Source: an uncultured Clostridia bacterium | GTDB lineage: Bacteria > Bacillota > Clostridia > TANB77 > CAG-508 | Reading direction: 5' to 3' | Assembly: GCA_946529215.1 (NCBI GenBank) | Contig: CAMMZC010000007.1 | Location: forward strand, 1 to 64,000 | DNA: 64,000 nucleotides | Part shown: positions 26,201-32,604 of the stretch, piece after piece | How positions within the stretch are numbered: the stretch's first letter is position 1 | How the letters are laid out: each line of letters starts with the position of its first letter | Notes under the pieces: model-generated | Database searches by the model: none | What the model saw: the letters and a program-made list of their open reading frames with translations, nothing else | Told to the model about the DNA's origin: nothing | Made by a program: the position numbers and the translations under genes

Positions 26201-26856
26201 ACACTTTAATTCCTTCAAAAACATCAATTACAGCCATTGCGCATAAAAATATGGAAGAGATAAAGTCTAATGCTTGGAACGAAAAAATAATAAGTTTTCC
26301 TGTTCCAAAATTTATGAATAATGAAGCTGATGAAAAAGTTACTGCAAGTAAACGTGGAACAATAATGCATTTGTGTATGAAAAATCTTGATTTTTCTAAA
26401 GATTATGAATTACAAGATGTTGAAAATCTAATTGAGGAGCTAAAAAATAAAGAGGTTATAACTTCAAAAGAAGCAGATTCTATTAATGTAAAACAAATTC
26501 TACAATTTACAAAATCTGATGTGTGGCAAGAACTAAAAGTAGCAAAAGAATATCATAAAGAAGAACCATTTTACATAAATGTACCTGCAAATGAAATTGA
26601 AGAAACAGATAGTAAAGCAAATATTTTAGCACAAGGTATAATAGACTTATACTACGTAGACAAAAATGATAAATTGGTACTTTTAGATTATAAAACAGAT
26701 TTTGTAAAAGAAGGTGAAGAGGAAATTTTGCTAGAAAGACATACACCTCAGCTTATGCTTTATAAAGAAGCTTTAGAAAATGCATTAGATAGAAAGGTTG
26801 ATAGAATTTATATTTATTCAACTACTTTAGGAAAAAAGATACAACTTAAGGCATAA
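23215..26856 (+). CDS. addA: ATP-dependent helicase/nuclease subunit A
   Basis: A 1213-residue UvrD-type helicase fused to a RecB-family nuclease, part of AddAB, which processes double-strand breaks for RecA. Walker A AAAGSGKT is at residues 22-29, IAIDEYQDSN is motif II, and QLFKNFRSR, MSIHKSKGLEFP and YVALTRAKEKLY are later helicase motifs. The C-terminal nuclease has GIIDLYYVDK and LLDYKTDF (about residues 1141-1164) with the catalytic Asp and Lys. Full length for the family. The partner addB, usually immediately upstream, is not in the window; uvrC takes its place. Confidence 0.97.
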   Translation: MEWTKEQLQAISKNKSNILVAAAAGSGKTAVLVERIINKILNEKIDIDKLLVVTFTNAAASEMRERILNAIYKKIDESANDEEIQNLQKQVVLLNKASICTIDSFCLDVVRNNFFEIDISPNFRIADTAEIELLKQEVLEELFEEKYEEQNEDFQNLIKTYTSYRDDTPLKDLILKIYSYISSSPYPKKWLDNAVERFNIKDINIDFTKTVWGELLIQEIKEELQDDIAILEAEARKLSVEKELILFQKTIENDICELQKLLANLDNWNKAYSIANSIEFITWPRNKVDLIEKENAKNVRDQVKKKFKAKSDKIFVSSSEEATQDILEMHKTLIKLKNLIFEFDELFTKKKKDKNIVDFSDIEHYALQILVREKEDGKHERTDVAKKYMSQFEEIAIDEYQDSNLVQEYILTSVSRGNNIFMVGDVKQSIYKFRQARPELFLEKYKTYSLDEANEKGLKIQLFKNFRSRENILDFTNTIFANIMSEDLGEIEYSKEEYLNLGADWEAKEIKNEIDIIDIKEQEKPQSYDEESSEEDEVQENLEDIEIEAKFVAKKIKELIYGKYQVYDLKKQKYRDIKYRDIAILLRSTKGKAPVFEKELIEKDIPVYSDMSSEYIDTMEIQTILSLLKIIDNPMQDIPLVTVMRSSIGKFTDDELVEIRLADRHSEFYLALLKAKLSVSAELKEKIERFLNQIDKWREEQEYLSLDELIWKIYEDTGFLNYMGVLPNGMLRQENLKMLFERAKQYESASFKGLFNFIRFIERLQLSSGDLSSAKMIGENEDVVRIMSIHKSKGLEFPIVFLTSSSSQFNLTDLNKDILLDQELGLGVKYIDYDMQVKYDTLTKLALRNKELNSVYSEEMRILYVALTRAKEKLYITGLSKDFSKAKENIENMISIYQNDDINKEQRKKINPILIKKYKTYLDWILMVYYSDFEKMKNLVDVNIFAKDELIKDLKPEEKQELDLLKIIEENCKNVTDEEVKKVEESLSFKYKYEADTLIPSKTSITAIAHKNMEEIKSNAWNEKIISFPVPKFMNNEADEKVTASKRGTIMHLCMKNLDFSKDYELQDVENLIEELKNKEVITSKEADSINVKQILQFTKSDVWQELKVAKEYHKEEPFYINVPANEIEETDSKANILAQGIIDLYYVDKNDKLVLLDYKTDFVKEGEEEILLERHTPQLMLYKEALENALDRKVDRIYIYSTTLGKKIQLKA

Positions 26857-26924
26857 GAGAGGAATTTAAAAGATTTTGATATGTCTTTTTTCTCAAGAAG
26901 ACATATCAAAATATAATATTAATT

Positions 26925-27284
26925 CTAAAGAATCTGCTTTATGTGATTAATTTTAAATTCAAATTCTTTAACAAAAACTTCAATAATATCAAATCTTATA
27001 AAAGCATCTTTTATACATTTTTTGTATAAATAGTATTTCGCAACATTAAGTATATGCCTTTGCTTTATTGTAGTCACAGCTTGAGATGGTCTACCAAAGT
27101 TAAATGTCCTTCTTGTTTTAACCTCAACAAAAACAAGTTCATTTTTATCTATGTCTTTTGCAATAATATCGATTTCACCTTGTCTACATCTAAAGTTTCT
27201 TTCTATTATTTTATAGTTGTGCGTTTCTAAATAATTACACGCTTTATCTTCGCCATATTGCCCAAGTTGTTGATTTACATACAT
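26925..27284 (-). CDS. yraN: UPF0102 family endonuclease-like protein YraN
   Basis: A 119-residue protein of the UPF0102 family, a small PD-(D/E)XK-like fold. LGQYGEDKACNYLETHNYKI, then FRCRQGEIDIIAKD and LVFVEVKTRR give the Glu, Asp and ExK pattern of a nuclease core. The function is not firmly known; it is often linked to dprA and comM, as here. The ATG at 27284 follows AAGGAGG and overlaps the dprA stop by about 10 nt, indicating translational coupling. Confidence 0.92.
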   Translation of the reverse strand: MYVNQQLGQYGEDKACNYLETHNYKIIERNFRCRQGEIDIIAKDIDKNELVFVEVKTRRTFNFGRPSQAVTTIKQRHILNVAKYYLYKKCIKDAFIRFDIIEVFVKEFEFKINHIKQIL

Positions 27285-28198
27285 ATATAGCCTCCTTGAA
27301 CTTTTTTAATATATCCATTCATTTCAAGAATAAATAATATTGACTGAATTTCATTTATGGAAAAGTTTGTTTTTCGTGCTAAATCATTTGGAGTGATTGG
27401 TTTTTCTTTTATAAGCTTGAAAATTTTAGCTTGCTTTGGATCTGAAAAATTTTGTCTTGCTTTAAATGAATTCATTACATCTATTTTATCAATTGCAATG
27501 TTGGAGTCTGCATTTTCACTTGCTTTTATTTTTTCATATATTTCTTTAAATTCCGAAAGCTTCAATTTATCTAAAATATCTGAAGCATCAGTAATTGGAA
27601 TCGCTCCTTTTTTTAATAATCTGTTTGTTCCTATACCATGAGGATCATCTATTGAGTGAGGCAAAACAAAAACAGGTTTGTGTTGTTTTGTTGCAAATTC
27701 TGCGGTTTTACTTGTACCACTTCTATGTTTTGCTTCTATTACAAGAATGCCAAGGGATAAACCACTTATTATTCTGTTTCGAATAGGAAAATGTTCTGAT
27801 AAAGGCTCTGTATCAGGCGAATATTCGGAAATTACAAGGCCATCATTTTGCAATATTTTTTTATATAAATCTTCATTTTCAGGCGGAAAAATATTATTAA
27901 AGCCACTTCCTAATACAGCGATAGTTTTCCCTTTTTGATTATATGAGTAAGTGTGAGCAACAGTATCAATGCCTCTTGCTAGACCACTAACTATAGTTAA
28001 TCCTGTACTAGACAGTTCAGATGTAAATTTTTTTGCAAATTTTTTACCATTTTCACTTGCTTGCCTTGAGCCAATAATTGCAATAGAATTTGATTTTAGA
28101 AGTTCTAAATTTCCTTCTGTATATAAAATTGAAGGAGGATTTTTAATTTTTCTCAATATGTTTGGATATATTCTCTGATTAATTGTTATTTTTTTCAA
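27275..28198 (-). CDS. dprA: DNA-processing protein DprA
   Basis: A protein of about 307 residues that binds incoming single-stranded DNA and loads RecA in natural transformation. The Rossmann-like core shows IAIIGSRQASENGKKFAKKF, VSGLARGIDTVAH, IAVLGSG and HFPIRNRIISGLS. A C-terminal winged-helix domain (last 60 residues, TPNDLARKTNFSINEIQSIL) matches the DML1-like tail. A TTG at 28198 is preferred as start because the GTG at 28207 falls inside the AAAAGGTG ribosome binding site. It forms an operon with yraN; comM lies just upstream on the same strand, so the trio suggests DNA uptake or recombination capacity. Confidence 0.93.
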   Translation of the reverse strand: MKKITINQRIYPNILRKIKNPPSILYTEGNLELLKSNSIAIIGSRQASENGKKFAKKFTSELSSTGLTIVSGLARGIDTVAHTYSYNQKGKTIAVLGSGFNNIFPPENEDLYKKILQNDGLVISEYSPDTEPLSEHFPIRNRIISGLSLGILVIEAKHRSGTSKTAEFATKQHKPVFVLPHSIDDPHGIGTNRLLKKGAIPITDASDILDKLKLSEFKEIYEKIKASENADSNIAIDKIDVMNSFKARQNFSDPKQAKIFKLIKEKPITPNDLARKTNFSINEIQSILFILEMNGYIKKVQGGYICM

Positions 28199-28658
28199 AT
28201 TTATCACCTTTTATAATATATTTAGATTTTAGGAGAAATCTATAAACCTATTTTATAAAATATAATTCGTAAAAAATGTATTTAAGAAAATTACATTTGA
28301 GATAATTTATAAAAGTTATTGGGGTTATTATTAATAATTTTAAAAAAATTTGTAAACGATTTTTTAAAGTAAAATCGAAGCGTCAGACCATAACTAGAAG
28401 TATAGTTTAAAACGATTTTAAAAATGTATTAAGGAAAGTTTTATAATAAATATGCTAAAAAAACAAATTGATGCCTGAAAAATGCATTTACGTTGATCCT
28501 CACGTTACTATCGATTTTGGGGGTGCGTCGAAATTTTTTAAAAAAAATAATATATTTACTTATAGTTAATTAAAAAGTTTTCTAAATTTTATGTGATAGT
28601 ATTAAAACTTTAAGTGCAAAGTGGGTATAAAATTAAAAAATATACCCACTTTATAAAG
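28199..28658. other. Intergenic region between comM and dprA
   Basis: 460 nt, AT-rich except for a block at about 28490-28530 with ATCCTCACGTTACTATCG and GGGGGTGCGTCG. Short inverted segments ATGCCTG...GCAT (28472-28490) and repeated AACGATTTT are present. On the minus strand the GC-rich block followed by a T-rich stretch could be a small RNA, but I cannot identify one. Confidence 0.35.
28618..28652 (-). terminator. Hairpin downstream of comM
   Basis: AAAGTGGGTATA (28618-28629) and TATACCCACTTT (28641-28652) form a perfect 12-bp stem just after the comM stop on the minus strand. Confidence 0.7.
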
Positions 28659-30203
28659 TTACAGCAAATATTTCCTATCTAAGCCTCTATACTGAATTGC
28701 TTCTGTAATATGAGATACTTCAATGTTAGGAGAACCATCTAAATCAGCAATAGTTCTAGCAACTTTTAAAATTTTTGAATAGGCTCTAGCACTTAATCCA
28801 AATTTTTCAAATGCAGATTCTAAAATTTTTTTGCATTGTGGATTAAGTTTGCAATACTTAGAAATGAGATTTGGAGTTAATTCAGAATTTGAATATATAT
28901 TGTAATCTTTGTATCGCTTTAGTTGAATTTGTCTTGCTGAATTTACTCTTTGACGAATAGAGGCAGAAGTTTCAATTTTAAAATTTTCATTTTCAAGTTT
29001 AGAATATTTTACACTTTCAACTTCAATGTGAATATCAATTCTGTCTAAAAGTGGACCACTAATTTTATTCAAATATTTTTTTATTTGAAAATCATTGCAT
29101 GTACAAACTCTGTCTTTTGAGCCGTAATATCCACATGGACAAGGATTCATACTTGCGACAAACATGAAGTTGCATGGATATGTTACTGAAGAATTAAGCC
29201 TGCTAATAGTTACAAATTTATCTTCTAAAGGTGTTCGCAAAACTTCTAATGAAGATTTATTAAATTCAGGCAATTCATCTAAAAACAAGACTCCATTATG
29301 AGCAAGACTAATTTCACCTGGTTTGGGATTTCTACCACCTCCAATTAAAGACGTTTCAGTTATTGTGTGGTGTGGAGCCCTAAAAGGTCTAGTTAAAATT
29401 ATTGGATTTTCTTCAGAAAGTAGTCCACATATACTATGAATTTTTGTTGATTCCAATGATTCTTCAAAACTTATATCTGGTAAAATACTAGGTAATCTTT
29501 GGGCTAGCATAGTTTTTCCAGAACCAGGATTTCCAATTAATAAACAGTTATGTCCACCTGCTGCAGCAATTTCCAATGCTCTTTTTACATTTTCTTGACC
29601 TTTAACTTCTGAAAAGTCAAATTCGTAGTCAGGGTGTGGAGCATTTTCAAAATATGAGTTTGGAATTTTTTCTATAATAGAGTTTCCATTGAAGAATTCT
29701 GCAAGTTCTGATAAAGAATTAACAGGAAAAATATCAATTCCTTCAATTATACTTGCTTCAACTGCATTTTCTTTAGGTAAGAAAAGTCTTGTAATTCCAA
29801 GTTTTTTGGCTTCTATGCAAATAGGAAGAACGCCATTTATTTTTTCAATATGACCATTTAAAGATAATTCGCCTAAAATTGCAGTATTTTGAAGATATTC
29901 TTCTAAATTTTTATTAATTATATTTTCATTTGCAATAAGAATTCCAACAGCAATTGGCAAATCGAAATTTGAACCTTCTTTTCGAATGTTGGCAGGAGAG
30001 AGGTTAACTACAACTTTTCTACTTAAAAATTCAAATCCTGAGTTCTTTATTGCAGTTTTTATTCTTTCTTTTGATTCTTTTACTGCAACATCAGGAAGTC
30101 CAACGATTTCAAAACTTGGCAAGCCTGAAGAAACATCAACTTGTGTTGACACTAAATATCCTTGTAAGCCATTTAAGGCAATGCTTTTTATTATTGATAA
30201 CAT
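28659..30203 (-). CDS. comM: YifB/ComM family magnesium chelatase-like AAA ATPase
   Basis: A 514-residue protein. ComM is a hexameric helicase that extends branch migration during transformation in tested bacteria. The N-terminal 180 residues are a Lon-protease-like (ChlI) domain with VDVSSGLPSFEIVGLPD. The AAA domain has Walker A GNPGSGKT (about 219-226), FLDELPEF as Walker B, and PCPCGYYGSKDRVCTC, a cysteine cluster typical of the family. The C-terminal Mg_chelatase_C domain ends in GLSARAYSKILKVARTIADL. Length is normal. The ribosome binding site AAAGGTGG precedes the ATG. Confidence 0.93.
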   Translation of the reverse strand: MLSIIKSIALNGLQGYLVSTQVDVSSGLPSFEIVGLPDVAVKESKERIKTAIKNSGFEFLSRKVVVNLSPANIRKEGSNFDLPIAVGILIANENIINKNLEEYLQNTAILGELSLNGHIEKINGVLPICIEAKKLGITRLFLPKENAVEASIIEGIDIFPVNSLSELAEFFNGNSIIEKIPNSYFENAPHPDYEFDFSEVKGQENVKRALEIAAAGGHNCLLIGNPGSGKTMLAQRLPSILPDISFEESLESTKIHSICGLLSEENPIILTRPFRAPHHTITETSLIGGGRNPKPGEISLAHNGVLFLDELPEFNKSSLEVLRTPLEDKFVTISRLNSSVTYPCNFMFVASMNPCPCGYYGSKDRVCTCNDFQIKKYLNKISGPLLDRIDIHIEVESVKYSKLENENFKIETSASIRQRVNSARQIQLKRYKDYNIYSNSELTPNLISKYCKLNPQCKKILESAFEKFGLSARAYSKILKVARTIADLDGSPNIEVSHITEAIQYRGLDRKYLL

Positions 30204-30513
30204 TTTTATTCCACCTTTCTACGTGATTTATATCGCGTATATATTAATGACTATATGTCAATTTGAGGTGGTTAGGTAATTTTGAGATTTGATAAATTAT
30301 ATTATTGGGATGTAAAATTATTTAGCATTTAAAAAAATAAATTTGCTTAACTTTTAAAAAAAGATTAATTTGAATTTGTTCAATTTCTAAAATTTAAAAT
30401 GTAAATTTACTTAATAACTCTTATTATAAACAGATTTTTTAAATTTGTCAATAAAAATTGGAAAATTTTTACAAAAAGCCTAAAAATTCAGTTAAAATAA
30501 TCGGAAATTCTGC
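30204..30513. other. AT-rich intergenic region, nothing recognised
   Basis: 310 nt between comM and the minus-strand peptidoglycan-binding gene. Long A/T runs only; it must hold the comM promoter on the minus strand but no clear consensus is visible. Confidence 0.4.
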
Positions 30514-30546
30514 AACAAAAAAGTTGCTAAGTTTTTTTAGCAACTT
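30514..30546 (-). terminator. Intrinsic terminator of the peptidoglycan-binding protein gene
   Basis: AAGTTGCTAA (30521-30530) pairs with TTAGCAACTT (30537-30546). On the minus strand the stem is followed by TTTTTTG. Confidence 0.9.
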
Positions 30547-30552
30547 AATAGA

Positions 30553-31233
30553 TTAATTTATTGTTGTGCTAGTGGCACCTTTTCCTACAACCTCTTCTTG
30601 CAAAGAACGCCAAGTATTACAACCTATGATCCCATCAGCCAAAAGACCTACTTGAGATTGATAAGCTTTTACTGCATTTTCTGTTTGTAAACCAAAGATT
30701 CCATCAAGTCCGCCTGTTTGGTAGCCTAAAGTGTTTAAATCATCTTGAGCAATTAATACATAATTACTTTTGCTTCCTCTTTTTATCAAAGGAAAGCCAC
30801 CTGAACTGCAAACAGGACTACCAAATCTTTTATCAAAATGAACCCAAGTTGGGGTTAAAGCAAAAGGTTCTACATAAGACCAAACACCTGAAGAATTACT
30901 ACTATTCCATAAGGCTCTACGTCTTTGGGAACTTAAAGTTTGACCTACATCAAAAGCTACACCTGCATAGTGTTGAGACAAAAAACTATGACCACCTTCA
31001 TAAGGTCTTCTAAATGCAAAACCAACAGGAATAGGGGAGCCAAAAATATATCTTTGACTATTCCAAGATTGCATAGTTCTTTTTGTTGTCCACAATATAT
31101 TTGACTTACTAGATCCTCTAAATTCACGAACTGTCAAGGTCCCATTTGTATTATATGGCATTGGAGCAGACTCAGCTCTTGTATATGTTTCCATTCTATC
31201 AGTATCATTATTAAAAACAATGATTTTCGCCAT
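30553..31233 (-). CDS. M15-like peptidase with C-terminal peptidoglycan-binding domain
   Basis: A 226-residue protein. Residues about 45-150 carry HYAGVAFDVGQ and WVHFDKRF, the metal-binding His, Asp and His arrangement of D-Ala-D-Ala carboxypeptidase-like M15 enzymes. Residues about 155-215 form a PG_binding_1 domain (LIAQDDLNTLGYQTGGLDGI then FGLQTENAVKAYQS). No signal peptide is visible, so it may be cytoplasmic until cell lysis, spore-associated, or phage-derived like an endolysin. Base composition is clearly richer in G and C than the neighbours, hinting at transfer or high expression. The start at 31233 is set by AAAGGAG; the ATG at 31251 overlaps that site. Confidence 0.75.
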   Translation of the reverse strand: MAKIIVFNNDTDRMETYTRAESAPMPYNTNGTLTVREFRGSSKSNILWTTKRTMQSWNSQRYIFGSPIPVGFAFRRPYEGGHSFLSQHYAGVAFDVGQTLSSQRRRALWNSSNSSGVWSYVEPFALTPTWVHFDKRFGSPVCSSGGFPLIKRGSKSNYVLIAQDDLNTLGYQTGGLDGIFGLQTENAVKAYQSQVGLLADGIIGCNTWRSLQEEVVGKGATSTTIN

Positions 31234-31404
31234 AAAAAATCTCCTTTCCATTGAAAATAAAATTTTAATATGTTTTCACTTTATGTTTAGCAACTTTTAT
31301 AAACTTCATAGTTTTTCCTATATTATATTACAAAAGCTTTTTTTGGTTACAAGTATATTTTTTTAGAATTTACAAATAATTGTTAAAAAGGAAGGAAAAT
31401 ATTT

Positions 31405-32250
31405 ATGAAAAATAAAACAAAAGAATTATTAATTGAAACAATAGGAACTATAATTGGTGCTTTTATTATGGCATTTGCTGTATCTTTTTTTCTGTTGCCT
31501 AATGAATTATCTTCAGGTGGATTTTCTGGAATTGCTACAATTTTGTATTATAAATTGAAAGTACCAATGGGAATTACAATAGCAGTGCTAAATATTCCAC
31601 TTTTTTTAACTGCAGGATATAAAATTGGAAAAAAATTTTTTGCAAAGTCAATTATTGGAACAATTAGTTTATCTGTTTTTATAGATATTTTAGATAAATT
31701 CGAGACATTAACAAATGATAAGATGCTAGCTGCAATTTATGGAGGAATTTTGACTGGAATAGGTACAGCAATTATCTTAAAATCACATTCATCTACAGGT
31801 GGTTCAGATTTATTAACTAATATTATAAAAAGATTTAATAGTAAAATAGAGATGGGGAGAGTTATTACAATAATTGATGCTGCTATTGTTTTTGCAAATG
31901 TATTGTTCTTAAAAAAAATTGAAATTGGACTTTATTCAGCCATTGCTATATATTTGATGGGGCTTATGATAGATATTGTTTTCGAGGGAATATTTTTCTC
32001 GAAACTTATATTTATTATTTCTGATAAAAATGAACAAATTTCAAAAGAGATACAAATTAAGATAAATAGAGGAATTACAGGATTATATGGAAAGGGAATG
32101 TACAAGGATAAAGAAAAACTAGTTTTAATGTGTGCAGTGGGTAGGAGGGATATTGGAAATATAAAAAATCTTATTAAGAGTATTGATAAAGATGCATTTG
32201 TGGTAGTTACAAATTCTAGAGAAGTATTAGGAATTGGATTTAAAAACTAA
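31405..32250 (+). CDS. YitT family membrane protein
   Basis: A 281-residue integral membrane protein with five or six helices in the first 200 residues (for example TIIGAFIMAFAVSFFLLP and VITIIDAAIVFANVLFL) and a soluble C-terminal DUF2179 domain (residues about 205-281: NRGITGLYGKGMYKDKEKLV). FLLPNELSSGGFSGIATILY and HSSTGGSDLLTNIIKRF are family signatures. YitT proteins are widespread in Firmicutes; transport is suspected but no substrate is established. AAGGAAGG precedes the ATG. A GGGACGGAGG repeat follows the stop immediately. Confidence 0.9.
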   Translation: MKNKTKELLIETIGTIIGAFIMAFAVSFFLLPNELSSGGFSGIATILYYKLKVPMGITIAVLNIPLFLTAGYKIGKKFFAKSIIGTISLSVFIDILDKFETLTNDKMLAAIYGGILTGIGTAIILKSHSSTGGSDLLTNIIKRFNSKIEMGRVITIIDAAIVFANVLFLKKIEIGLYSAIAIYLMGLMIDIVFEGIFFSKLIFIISDKNEQISKEIQIKINRGITGLYGKGMYKDKEKLVLMCAVGRRDIGNIKNLIKSIDKDAFVVVTNSREVLGIGFKN

Positions 32251-32284
32251 GGTGCTTTTTGGGGACGGAGGAAAAAAGTAACCT
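32251..32284 (+). repeat. GGGACGGAGG repeat, isolated copy
   Basis: GGTGCTTTTTGGGGACGGAG followed by GAAAAAAGTAACC, starting at the base after the YitT stop codon. It is the fourth member of the family seen at 1397, 2266 and 2317. Confidence 0.75.
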
Positions 32285-32315
32285 CATAGTTAAAAAGTGC
32301 ATTTTATAACTGAAA

Positions 32316-32358
32316 AGAGTATAAATATTATTCTGTGAAAGAATTATATTTATACTCT
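32316..32358. terminator. Bidirectional terminator-like hairpin
   Basis: AGAGTATAAATAT (32316-32328) and ATATTTATACTCT (32346-32358) form a 13-bp perfect stem between the convergent YitT gene and the small minus-strand gene. Confidence 0.7.
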
Positions 32359-32365
32359 GCAAATA

Positions 32366-32554
32366 TTAGTTATTATCATTATTATTGATGTTTTCTTTTT
32401 TCTCTTTAGGAATTATAATATTTCCTTTTTTTTCATTATTGTTATTAGGTTTATCAAGAATTATATGGTCATATACTGGAGAAATTTCTATTTCTGTACC
32501 ATCTCCATTTACAACTTCAATTTCTTTTTTCTTTTCTTCTTCCTCATTATCCAT
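32366..32554 (-). CDS. Small acidic hypothetical protein
   Basis: A 62-residue, very charged protein: Glu/Lys-rich start MDNEEEEKKKEIEV, a hydrophobic-acidic middle ISPVYDHIILDKPN, and an Asn-rich end. The middle could be a short linear motif, and the rest is likely disordered. Coding is supported by a perfect AGGAGGAAG ribosome binding site before the ATG. A 70-residue frame on the opposite strand has no such site and is taken as a shadow. No family recognised. It lies 50 nt downstream of the YfhO gene on the same strand and may share its transcript. Confidence 0.6.
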   Translation of the reverse strand: MDNEEEEKKKEIEVVNGDGTEIEISPVYDHIILDKPNNNNEKKGNIIIPKEKKENINNNDNN

Positions 32555-32604
32555 TATTTCTTCCTCCTTTCTTGTTTTCGTATTTTATATTATTTGAGTT
32601 ATTT

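Noticed and set aside
32385..32597. Plus-strand membrane-like ORF opposite the small acidic gene
   Set aside because: It is the antisense of Glu/Lys codons, giving Phe/Ser runs, and has no ribosome binding site.
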